A stretch of DNA of 64,000 bases from Centroberyx gerrardi (Eukaryota > Chordata > Actinopteri > Beryciformes > Berycidae). The position numbers and the translations under genes are program-made. The DNA lies in the NCBI RefSeq assembly GCF_048128805.1, contig NC_135998.1, forward strand, positions 26,928,896-26,992,895, in the 5' to 3' direction. Below, in pieces: positions 28,161-39,207 of the stretch; position 1 is the stretch's first letter; each line of letters begins with the position of its first letter. The notes beneath the pieces are model-generated. The model was given only the letters and a program-made list of their open reading frames with translations, did no database searches and was not told where the DNA came from.

Positions 28161-28934
28161 AAAACAATGCATTTGCACAGCAAAATCAAACATAAAAACC
28201 TTCATTAAAACTTGCAGTAGTCCAGGTGTGTGTTAGCGATATGGTAATGCATTTTTTCCTACTCTATCTTCACAATAATCCAATATGCCACACGTGAATA
28301 ATGTGCATTATACAAAGAAACTTAAGATAGTGTTCCAATTCAAACTTCAACTTTGTTGTGACAGATGTTTGATTATATAAGCTTTGGCATTATAGGCAAG
28401 ATAAAAGATTTATCACCGATATATTAAATGTGAAGATTTGTTGGACCACTAGAACAGACAGGCTACTACTTGAGACAAGGCATTTATTGACGTTTTATGT
28501 TGTCAGATTATCATCTCATGAACAATACCAATTATGTTTTACACACAAATCATTAATTTGGCAATTTTTAGGTTACTTTCCATATGCTACATTACAGACA
28601 TTGAAGATGGCACATTTAAATAAAAACCGCTCACCTGTGAGGTGATCTGATAAGTTTTGACGAGAACTTTCTACTCTTAGCAGTACCAAATGCATCTATA
28701 TTGCAACACTATTTGTCAAAACATATTAAAATGTTTTTTTCTTTTTTTTTTAAATGATTCATTCACTGAATAAAACTTAATACATCTGGAACATATTAAC
28801 GTGTAGTAGGACGAAAATAAACAGTACATGTGGGGCAAATGTAGTTTACAAAACAGCTGACAAATACAAATCACTTACACAATCATAAGATGTGACCAAC
28901 ATTGAGGTGGTACAGAAATGGCAATCATATTTTG

Positions 28935-28940
28935 TTTATT
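28935..28940 (-). terminator. Candidate ENOPH1 poly(A) signal (TTTATT on + strand)
   Basis: AATAAA on the minus strand about 440 bp past the ENOPH1 stop. Another lies at 28483-28488. TMEM150C and ENOPH1 converge, so their 3' UTRs may approach or overlap. Confidence 0.4.
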
Positions 28941-29377
28941 TAAAAGGTAAAAAGGTAAGTCAAGTGCAGTTCCCTTCAGGCTTGTTGCTTATGGTTTATA
29001 CACTCTTAGCACTGCCCAGCACCTTTTGTCTACAGGCTTTTTGTTCTCTTCCCAGTAACCAAGTGGCCCTCTGAGAGTGACCTGGTTCCATTTCAGCTCT
29101 CACTCCCCTGTGTAGATCCGCGTCCGTGGACTTGAAAGGTTGTTCGTCCTGAAAGAACTGGATTAATGGTAGTCACACAGGCCGGGCCTTACTCTGCCCT
29201 GCCGATGGATAACTGTAGTGCCGGCCACACTGCCTACACCTCTCCAACTGTCAAAGCTTGGAACAACCAAAAAGAAAACACAGTTGCCAAAAGGGGGAGC
29301 AAAGAGGAGGGGGAAGAGGTCATTATGAAATGAAGCCAGAGAAAAAGTTCTCCCTCTCTTCCTCCCACTCTCTTGTG

Positions 29378-32300
29378 TTAAGCACTTCCCATCACTTCCA
29401 GTTGGCTAAAGGATGTAATGAGGTTGTAGTGGGCCCTCTCTTCATCCGTCAGCTCCATGTTTCCTGGCCTGACCACCACCACCACATTCACCCCAGCGTC
29501 TTCAGCTGGTTTAGCCTCTGCAATGACAAATTGAGGATTGAATTAATACTGTATATTGGTTAGCGGCCGAATTCTAACCTTAATCCAGCTATTGCTAAGT
29601 ATCCCACGATAACAGAGCCTTGCTTGCTTTTGCACGGCTTGTAAACACTCTAAGATACGATACATTTTTAAACCCCTCTTTCCATTACAGGCTGCTAGCC
29701 TATTTTGCATGCTGTGCCCATCCAAATAAATATAGTCTAAAAAAGGCTTGAAGCTATGCATGTTTTTTATTTGGAGATTTTGCAGGATTAATTTGTGCAT
29801 CACTCTGTGGGCACAGCCAAGCCCTGAACAGTCATGACTGCTAACAGCATCTGGGTGCATATCATAGGTGCTGCACAGTATCTGTAACATAATGGATTGC
29901 ATTGCCTCAGGCTGGTTGTGATATTATAATGTAATATTATAGCATAATCATAAAGTGTGATACCAGCACAGATTTTTGAACAATGTGGACTAATCTATTT
30001 TTTACAAAGCATAAAATCATGACATAGATGAAACATTTTCCACAGACAACAAACACAGATTTTAAAAAAAGCTCAGTAACAAGTGTAGTTGTACGTTTTA
30101 AAAGACTCATGATCCATAAAACAGATAATCCAATGCACAGGTTATAAAAACAACATGTCTTTTATGAGAACGTTCAAAACAGGACCCACCTCGAGTGACG
30201 TCTGTCAAGAATGTGATTTCTTCAGGTTGACAGCCAATCCTCTCTGCAATTCTCTCATAGCTTTTGCCCTCTACCTTCGCCCCTATGTTGGTGTCAAAGT
30301 GACCATCAAATAGCTGAAATGGTAAAAAAACAAAAATATTCTCTCATTAGCCACAACAGAACATGAGGTCAGGATTGCCTAAAACCAATTATATATATTT
30401 CTTTGCAAGACACAAGTTCCTTTCCTGGTAAAACAGAAGGACCAGGGCTGTAAAACTTCAACGATGCAAAACCTGGTACGGATGGTGTCTATATTTCTCT
30501 ATGGGAATATCCTAAACTTCTGACAAGTATCTAAGGCATGATAAGAAAGGTGGTGGTGCTCACATCTAAAACATCTCCTTCAACGGAGTATCCGAACAGG
30601 AGTTTCTGTGCCTCCACGCTTCCAGAGGAGTAGATGTAGACTTTTAGGCCCTGTCTTCTCCACCTTTTGATGGATGGAACTACATCCTGGTAGACCCTGT
30701 TTCCAACAAGACCAAGACAAAAAATAGGATTTTTTAAAATTACTGTATAAAGCTATGTTTTACTAACATGAATTAGTGTTTTCTTTCTCTCAGTTCAGGT
30801 AGAGTAGAGCTACCACTATGTACATGGTGTCAGAACTTCACAATACAGACCATTCTGACCATTAACTATACCTTATTATGTTATGATACCATGATCTGGA
30901 AGACTACTCACTTCTGATTGGCTGGCAGATGTCATTAACATTTCAGTTAATATACAGTTTAACCAGACACCTCTGACACAATTGTATGGCCACTGTTAAT
31001 TAACGTGTTAAGTGAGTTTTACACATTGAGGAGGAGATAGACATCACTCTGTCTGCAAAAACAGAATAATGCTAGCAATACACTCTGGGTGTAAAAGTTC
31101 TCTGTACTTGAACACAAACATACTTTTCACATCATTTTAACATGCAATGATGATGTTCATGGCTACACCTTGGAACAGACATGGCCTATGATCTGTTTGA
31201 ATTTTGGAACAATATTGTCTATTTTGTCATTACTAAGGTTTGAACTGGGCTTCTGTATGAATTCTCACCCTGGATTTCGCCACAAACAATTGCAACATCA
31301 AATCCTGTGTACTGGTACATGTCCTGTCTGTTAGAATAGTGAAGTAAGGTTTCGAAGAAGAGCATGCAAATTATGGGATGGGAGTGAAGAAAAATGTCAG
31401 GCTACTTACTCGCCTTTGATTCTCCCAGCAGCATAAGCTGCCCTCCACATGTGACCTTGGAGCTGTTTGAGTGCTGTTGTCTTCCGGTCCGCTGCCATCT
31501 GCCACAGTACGTTATCCACCACCTCCCTAATTGCCTTCTCCTCATCTGTGTGGACCGTCTGGTCCAGGGTATGGACAGGGCACGCCCGATTCTGCTTGAT
31601 GTCCTCTTCAACCTGCCGTGAGAGTCAGGCTTTTCATTAGGAGGAGAAAATTACAGCATGATTTGTGCTTTCTTTACCGAAATAGCATGAATGATGAGGG
31701 GGATTAAAAAGTCGGGACGACACCGGTAAGAAGACTGGATTAGAAAACTTCACAGAGAACTAGCAAAAAAAATGGCAAAACAACAGTGGTTTTAGTTTAC
31801 ATGTGCATTATCAACACAGAAATAGAATAAATCTGAACGCATGCAACACATGTATCACAATGCAATGCATCAAACAAAATGATGGAGAAGTAACAGATTC
31901 TCTCATTAGGAGGAAAGGTGGCAGGGAGGGATTCGCCTCCCATCGAAAGGGCATATAGGGATAACATGACAACAATGACTACAACAGCACCCTGTACAAA
32001 AACCTGCTTGCCAAGTTGAGTGATGACCTGAAATGGGCTCGGATGAAAGTTAAACCACTCAGATCAAACATCTCTATTGTCAAGAGGAAACTGTTAGACA
32101 AAAGGTTCTATGCTGATGAAGAGAGTCGCACCACAGATACTGAGCACCAGCCTAAGGCCTGATGAAGTCGTGTGGATTTGTAGCCACATCTTCATCCGGT
32201 TTACTCAGGGAGTTAAGGATTCACAGTCAGAGATTACAGATTACAGCAGGCCAAAAAAGCAGCTGCTGAAGCGACTGACCACCAGCAGCTGGTCCGTCCC

Positions 32301-34428
32301 GACTGAAAAGAAAGGACACAAGTTGGGGTCCAATGAATGAAAATCTCTCAAGAAAGGAGAGTACACCTTGTTCTCAAATTTGATTCTACTGACGGTGAAT
32401 CACTCTTGAAATCCGCTCCTGTTCTCACTTCTATGGTAAAAAGTGATAATTGGTTGTTTATAAAAGCCACCTGACGGTGACTATTTCGGAGACAGCAGCG
32501 CTGCAATAATTTGTCAACATCACTGATAAGATGCTGAATAATAATGTCATATGGGAAACCTTTACAATTTCACTGATGTAGAATTGGCATACCATTCATT
32601 TCTAGCTTCAATTTTCTGTTTTTCCACAAATGCTTCTCAAATGCTTCTCCTTTATCAATGTGCAAAAAATAGCCAATGAATACCTAAAACCTTGGTTTAC
32701 CTGGGGTCTCCAGATATCTGCCAGTAAAAAGGACAAATAATACAGGAAATTTATGAACAACCCATCCTCTTTGAATGCACCCAATTATAAGAAGAAATAA
32801 TTTCATCCTTTTACTGAGAAGAGCAGCATAACCTTTGGAGTAACAGTGTAGTCATTATGCACAAGTAGCGTAGCAACATAGTAGATTATAGGCCAATACA
32901 AAAAATGGTCAAAAGAACATTTAAGCCAAGCTAGAGGAAAATTGTCCTGGCTGTCCAGTTGGCAATCTTATTTTCATGTCACAATTTTGTTGACCACAAA
33001 TATCCATAGAATATATTATAGTATATTAATATAAATGTATTTATAAATATATATATATTTATATATATTATGTATATATAACATTTTATATTTATGTTAT
33101 ATGTATATATATATATATATAACTTCTGCCAATTCTATTCTAACTGCTGGAAAAAAATTTTTACTGCTAAAACATAAAATCATTTTTTACATATTTTCAA
33201 TAACAAAAACACATTTTATTAAACATAGAACATTTAATGTTCTGTTGAAATCTCCTCACACTAGTACATTGTATGTATGTATGTATATATATTGAACATC
33301 TTCATACTGGAACCTGTTTGTTGGACAACGTATACTCAAGTTGTCTAAAAAGTCAGTAATCACAGTAACTATGATAACAGAAACTGACATTGGTGTCATT
33401 ATTGTTTATCCAATAATAAAACCAGTCTAGGCCCCAAACCCTGAAAGCCCATCCCGATACCTGTTTCTTTAGGAGATGAACATCTTGTTTGCACTCATCC
33501 TCTTCCCAGTGGGTGGACAGGTAATCCTCAAGGTGCTCTCTGATGTATGGAAATAAGATATCCTGGAAATTACAATATGGTGCCATTAGGTTTGTTATAA
33601 AGTCTTGCAAGCTAAAAATGGTAATTTTTGCATAGCCAACACAAAATGTACTGGTTTGCATTTAATCACAAAACATGTTTGAAATGACTTCCAATACCTT
33701 TGAAACTTGTTCCATACCTCATCCACTGTCAAGATTACTTTTCCCTATCACACCGTCTTTCCCCAAAGCAATACATCCAAAATTAGACAATTTCAACCAT
33801 TCTCTGCCCGTACCTGCAGCTGCTCTTCAGACAAGAAAAGGCAACTAAGTAACTTCCCTCTGGCCTATGCTGCTCTTTATGTTCCGTTTCTTCTACCTTG
33901 TGTGCCAGAGTGGCTCTGGCTGCCTGTCATGTTTGTGCTCTGTGCATTTTCTTGTGTGCTGCTTGCCTTCCTGCTGTTTGATGTCATTGTTGCCCTATCT
34001 TTTGCCTGTTAGTGTATTTTGCCCAAGTGTCATGTCTTCTCGTCTTTTGCCAGGCTGGCTGTTAAGATATTGACAATTAGCTTTTAATTAAGCTGACTTG
34101 TTATATTTAGCGAAGGGACGAAAGAATGGAGGAAAGAAGGGAGCAAAGAAAAAAAGAAAGAAAGAAAGAAAAAGAAAGAAAGGCATGACTCAAGCCTCCA
34201 GTGAATTGGCATTTAGCTAGGCTAGCTGGCTGTTAGAGGCATGGTCTGTTATGTAGAGCATGAGAGCCGTTGTTGAGCACTGCAACACTAACGATGTTAC
34301 TAACATGGCATGCACAAATCAGCAGTCTCTTCAACCTAACTTACCTTGACAAATGTGATTGGTGTGGTCGTCCCCTCAATATCCAGCAAGAGTGCATTGG
34401 TACATGCAGGAACTGAAACAGTGGCCAT
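29378..34428 (-). CDS. enoph1: ENOPH1, enolase-phosphatase E1 (MASA)
   Basis: Bifunctional HAD-family enzyme of methionine salvage: it enolises and then dephosphorylates 2,3-diketo-5-methylthiopentyl-1-phosphate to the acireductone. Six exons on the minus strand in transcript order: 34428-34345, 33562-33461, 31612-31410, 30696-30564, 30313-30190, 29517-29378. Phases join to 261 residues, the same length as human. Motif [13 protein letters not shown] carries the nucleophile D16 and E18 (enolase-phosphatase signature); YSSGS near 152-156 is motif II; FLTDVTRE near 209-216 carries the metal-binding Asp of motif IV. Intron 2 (between 31612 and 33461) holds a LINE reverse-transcriptase fragment and AT-rich DNA. 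The start is the first ATG, directly before a conserved N-terminus. It faces HNRNPD head to head. Confidence 0.96.
31950..32165 (+). mobile_element. LINE reverse-transcriptase fragment in ENOPH1 intron 2
   Basis: On the plus strand, antisense to ENOPH1, a YADD-like box (read [11 protein letters not shown]) is followed, after a one-base frame change, by [14 protein letters not shown] and [15 protein letters not shown]. This pattern (YADD, then WARM, KP.KS, SI.KGK) is typical of non-LTR retrotransposon reverse transcriptases in fish genomes. It is a broken fragment; the clade is not resolved. Confidence 0.65.
33000..33120. repeat. AT-rich low-complexity tract
   Basis: Runs of atatat and tatattta in ENOPH1 intron 2. 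Confidence 0.7.
34145..34182. repeat. (GAAA)n tract
   Basis: Imperfect GAAA tetranucleotide repeat in ENOPH1 intron 1. Confidence 0.85.
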
Positions 34429-34560
34429 TTTTCAGGAGTCTGCAGCTAGCTAGCTAGCGTTAGCTTAGTTAGCAGCACAACAACGTTGTAGGTAAGCTAG
34501 GCGATGTTAAGTGACGTTAGCTCTTAGCTGGGAGAGGTGCAGCAGAAACAAAGAGCACGC
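34429..34560 (-). promoter_or_regulatory. Likely ENOPH1 promoter/5' UTR
   Basis: Immediately upstream of the ENOPH1 ATG, with repeated gctagctagcgttagc and gacgttagc words. Placement is inferred from the gene start only; no TATA box was identified. Confidence 0.4.
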
Positions 34561-35251
34561 GCTAATTATCTACCAACAGACCAATTCTTCTGATAACACG
34601 AGATGGTTAGTTGTTCAGCACTAGCTAGCTCCCACTGCCATCCCCCTGAAGACTTGTCTTCCCCTCGACGAGCACTGACTGATCTGAGCACACATGTTCA
34701 GACGGGACCAGCCGCTTCAGATGGGTGCGCCTTATTTATCTGAAGCCGCTCTCCGAGTGAGCGGGGCTTCCTTCGTGGGAAATAGATGGGAAGGACATTT
34801 TATGAATGATAATTTCATGAATTACGATAACATGACCAGTACTATATTTTCACCATCAAATGTTTCAAGTACGTTGTATTTGTCAGCATGCGCAGCTGTT
34901 AAAGTACAATTTTGCAACTATTGCATTTTAATTGAAAACTGACTCTTTCTGAAGCGACGGTCGTAAACGTGAGGCTCCACAAGGAGATGGGACAGGCGAG
35001 ACATACACAAATATGCGAGAAATTGTACAAAAATATGTGTACGAAACAGGAACTACTGATTTATTATGCTGACAGTGTAACGTTATTCATATGCCCGTGA
35101 TAAGCATCTTTATATATCATTAGAACCCCGTCCAATTCCCCAAGTGTTATTGTAGGAAGGTTTGGAAGTGGCTTACAGCTCAGGCCTTGCAAATAATTAT
35201 CACAAAAATCAAGATCTCTTAGATCTCGCCCACATCCCGACTTGGTGGAAG

Positions 35252-35287
35252 CAGAGCCATATAGAGAGATCTCTCTATATGGCTCTG
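35252..35287. repeat. Perfect 36-bp palindrome, no spacer
   Basis: cagagccatatagagaga is followed at once by its exact reverse complement. The words ggtggaag and gggtggaag flank it on the two sides. Confidence 0.95.
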
Positions 35288-36286
35288 GGTGGAAGTAACT
35301 AATTACACTTAGGCTACTCCAGTTAATGTAAATGAGTAGCTTTTTGTGCACTTGTTTATATAGTTAATGGTATTTCCTAATTAAATAGGGCCTTGCGGAA
35401 AGACTGTTTTAGACTAAAAAAAGATTTTTTTGCCAACTCTCACAAAATAGCCTACATTCAAGATGGCTTATAGAAGGATGTCTATTGTTTTTTTTAAGTC
35501 CATATTATTAATAATGGCCTAAATAATAAAATTAGTCCATTGCTGTGGCACAGCTGTTCTTAAGCAACTATACAATGGAGAGTCCAGCAGTTTTAAGATA
35601 GCAGCAGAGAGTGAAAACGCAGCAAACTTATGTTCAATAGGTCAGCAACACACACAAACTTTGCAGATTAAAATTTTCTCAAATCTATGGCAATAGTCCA
35701 ACAGTATTCCAATATTCAGAGTATGGAACTAACTTGGTGCAGAGGACATAGGAGGTTAGGGTGCAGAGGATGTAGGTTAGGGTGCAGAGCGGATGTAAGC
35801 AAAGGCAATGAGTCCTACATAGTCACCACAAATAAATCTTTGTATGTGGAAACACTGGTGTGTGTATGGGTACCTTCTATAAATCTTTCCCTCTCTCTGT
35901 TATCAGTAGGGTTGAGACAGTTGATGTTATCAGCTGTTGATACGGTGGGTACTGTGAGAAGCAATTAATAAAGATTTGTAAGAGGGGCTGCTCACAAAAT
36001 CAGGTAATAGCTCTCTGTACAAGCTGTTGGGCTGTGGATGATCTCACATGTAATATTGCTGAGATAGCAATTCACTTTGGAGTTGTGTGCTGAATGTCAT
36101 GAAGCTGTGAAAATGTGCCCCCTCAAAACTTCTGACGCCCCTGCCCGTCCCTGCTGTAGATAATGTAAATCCCCAGTTCACATTATACAGCAGTAGGTGG
36201 CGGTAATGAACATATTTTTTTTGCCAACCACCATAAGGTAGAGGGGGAAGAGGAAGAGTGGAAAACGACGGTGACAGCTTTCGCCT

Positions 36287-36523
36287 CACACACACACACA
36301 CACACACACTGACAGCAACATTAACATAAAGCCAGACTTCAGACAGCAGTTTGTTTTGGTCTGGCTCTCCGCTGTAACGCCAGAGCTTCAGCTAACGGTT
36401 CACGGTACCAAACATCAGTTAGCGTTAACGTTAGCGAGTTAGCTAGCATACATCTGCAGCCAAGTGTCACTGACGTTAGCCTGTGTTTTCGAGCTATTTA
36501 GCAACTAGTAAAAAGGCTTAAAA
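36287..36523 (+). promoter_or_regulatory. Likely HNRNPD promoter/5' UTR with (CA)n and GTTAACGTTAGC words
   Basis: A (CA)n run (36287-36309) is followed by a segment with agcgttaacgttagcgagtt and gacgttagcc, then the ATG at 36524. The transcription start is inferred, not seen. Confidence 0.4.
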
Positions 36524-39207
36524 ATGTCGGAGGACCTCGAACTCAGCGACGACCCGACCATGATGAAGATGGAGGAGGATGGGGAGGCGAGCAACGACGA
36601 GCCGATGCTTGCGACTGCAGACGGAGGCCTAGCAGGAGGGGAGTCCGAGGGATCAAAAATTGATGCCAGCAAAAACGAGGAGGATGAGGGGTGCGGTAGC
36701 GACACTTGTCTGCCATTTAAATTTAGGCCTAAACTGTGTTATGTCTATAACAGCAGGCAGTCTCTCCATATAAGTCGTATAATCAGCCGTTGTCTTTAAG
36801 ATACCACAGCTGTCTTGTAAGCGCCATGATTAACTCCTGTTAAGAGTCTAACGTTAGATCAAATGCTGTTGTTTTTGTGAATTGCAATTAAGGGAAACAC
36901 AAGGTGGATAATTAATGACATCCACATAGCCAATATCAATACCCCAACACACACACACACCCACACACCCATACACACACCTCTTATATGCTGATATATA
37001 TACATAAACACTCTTCGTTCTCTTCTTTCTTCCCCCTTGCTTCATCCAGTGGTGTGTATTATAGTTTCTTGACATCTTTGTTTTGTCTACAGGAAGATGT
37101 TTGTTGGAGGCCTGAGCTGGGACACGACTAAGAAGGACTTGAAAGATTACTTTTCCAAGTTTGGGGAGGTTGTAGACTGCACATTAAAGCTGGACCCCAT
37201 GACTGGCCGTTCCAGGGGCTTTGGCTTTGTGCTGTTCAAAGAAGCTGAGAGTGTCGATAAGGTACAGTGAGTATTGTGTGCATATGTACTTTGTAATTTT
37301 GATTAACAGTTGCTGTCATTAGGGAAATGTAGGGGAATGAATTCAGTCTTTTTGGGAGGCGGAGTCACAACAATCTAACATCCATCGCAATTGGGCTCAA
37401 GTGTCTTAAAACAAGCCGTCATCCATGAGAAGTTGTGAAGAAGCACTTAGAATGATTTTCTGTGTGACCTCCTCATCCTCCTTATGAAGGTTGCCACACA
37501 GAAGGAACATAAACTTAATGGGAAAGTCATTGACCCCAAAAAAGCCAAGGCAATGAAGAGCAAGGAACCGGTGAAGAAGATCTTTGTCGGAGGTCTCTCT
37601 CCAGACACTCCCGAGGAGAAAATCAGAGAGTACTTTGGTGCCTTCGGAGAGGTAAGTATGTCCTCACACTCCCAGTTTTAGCTACTAGTTGTGTTAGAGC
37701 ACATTAGGATCATTTATTGTGCATATTTCTGGTGCTGAATGCTTTATTGAGGTTAATGGCGTCCCTGTTGGCACATAATAGCCTATTAAATGCATCCTTT
37801 TGCAGATTCTCACTGGTTTCTAGGCTGTTTGTAGTGGGTGAGGGACACAGAGTTTGGTAGCAGATTTCCCACTAATCATGGAAACTGCCTGATTTTACTT
37901 AATATGTCCATTGATGTTGTGAACAGGTGGAGTCAATTGAACTTCCCATGGAGAACAAAACAAACAAAAGGAGAGGGTTCTGCTTCATAACCTTCAAAGA
38001 GGAGGAACCAGTCAAGATGATCATGGAGAAAAAGTACCACAACATAGGACTGAGCAAGGTACACCCTAAAATCTGTTTTCTTTCAAAATAAAACGGTGTT
38101 AAGATGACATACATTATGGTACCGTGCATAATGGATACATCAGGGGTGAAGGGAGATGAATCATCCTAATTTGTTTTCCATTATAGTGTGAAATAAAGGT
38201 GGCGATGTCCAAGGAGCAGTACCAGCAGCAGCAGCACTGGGGTGGCCGAGGTGGATACTCCTCCAGGTCTCGAGGAAGAGGCGGTGAGTACAGAATATAA
38301 CTGTAAAGTGTGAATTCCTCGCATGGTATCTGTACAAAATGGCAAATAATAATCACTATTCATTTTTTTGAATCCCCACTGAACTGTAGATTTCGGAAAG
38401 ACAAAACTTTGGAGTGGGAGGATCTAGTGTATGACCCGCTGCTGGGACTCTGTATCTCTGCTAGTGGCTTTGACTGCATAGTGATTTATTGAATTGAAGA
38501 CATTTCTTCCTCTGAGCTTTTGATATAAGGACTAACGTTATTTGATAACTAAGCATGAGTTTGACATGTATTTTAATGCTGAAAAATGTTTGTTTACATT
38601 TGTAAAGTTTGTAAACAATGAGGTTTATTTTGAGTTATGATTGAAAGTTATGAAAAGCTTAGATCGCATTTAAAAGTCAAACCCTTCAAAAAAAAATTTA
38701 GAACCTAACCCAAATTTAGATGGTTGAAGAAATTCTGGATTGTTTTTTAAAACCCTTTTCAATTGCAGGGCCCAATCAAAATTGGAACCAGGGTTATGGC
38801 AACTACTGGAACCAAGGATATGGAAACTATGGAAATTATGGATACAACAATCAAGGATATGGAGGATATGGTGGCTACGATTACTCTGGTTACAACAACT
38901 ATTATGGATATGGTGACTACAACAGTGAGTAATCCCATCAGTGAAGCACCTCGACAAACCATAATGTGATCTAGCTGCTAACCTTCAAGTGAGGATTCAG
39001 TTTCTTGTCTGGTATTCCATTTATTGCCTGCTATTTAAATGTATTTTCTACTGTACTTCTGAAACCTGTTGTGTTGTAATTGGTGTATATCAAATCTGGT
39101 GTGGATTTCCTAGAATCTAATGTCGTGCCAAACTTGTAGATCAACCCGGTGGATATGGCAAGTCACCGAGGCGCGGTGGTCACCAAAACAGTTACAAGCC
39201 GTATTGA
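36524..39207 (+). CDS. hnrnpd: HNRNPD (AUF1), heterogeneous nuclear ribonucleoprotein D
   Basis: RNA-binding protein that binds AU-rich elements and controls mRNA decay; it shuttles between nucleus and cytoplasm. Seven exons: 36524-36690, 37093-37261, 37490-37651, 37927-38058, 38187-38283, 38769-38924, 39140-39207, giving 316 residues. RRM1 has RNP2 MFVGGL (58-63) and RNP1 RGFGFVLF (97-104); RRM2 has IFVGGL (143-148) and RGFCFITF (182-189). A Gln run, an RGG-like stretch and a Gly/Tyr/Asn-rich tail follow, ending [23 protein letters not shown] and [13 protein letters not shown] mark it as HNRNPD rather than HNRNPDL. Exon 6 corresponds to the mammalian alternative exon 7 that separates the p42/p45 from the p37/p40 isoforms, so isoforms are likely. 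Reading on past its donor would give a short end (DYNSE). Confidence 0.96.

Larger units (their letters stand above)
27642..29377. other. Convergent 3' region of TMEM150C and ENOPH1
   Basis: A/T-rich non-coding DNA between two converging stops; taken as the two 3' UTRs plus a short spacer. No further gene or mobile element was recognised. Confidence 0.6.
34429..36523. other. Head-to-head spacer between ENOPH1 and HNRNPD
   Basis: No coding sequence recognised in 2.1 kb. In human the HNRNPDL gene sits between these two genes; here no RRM-encoding exon is present on either strand. The spacer holds both 5' UTR/promoter regions, a perfect 36-bp palindrome (35252-35287) and a (CA)n run near HNRNPD. 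Confidence 0.75.
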
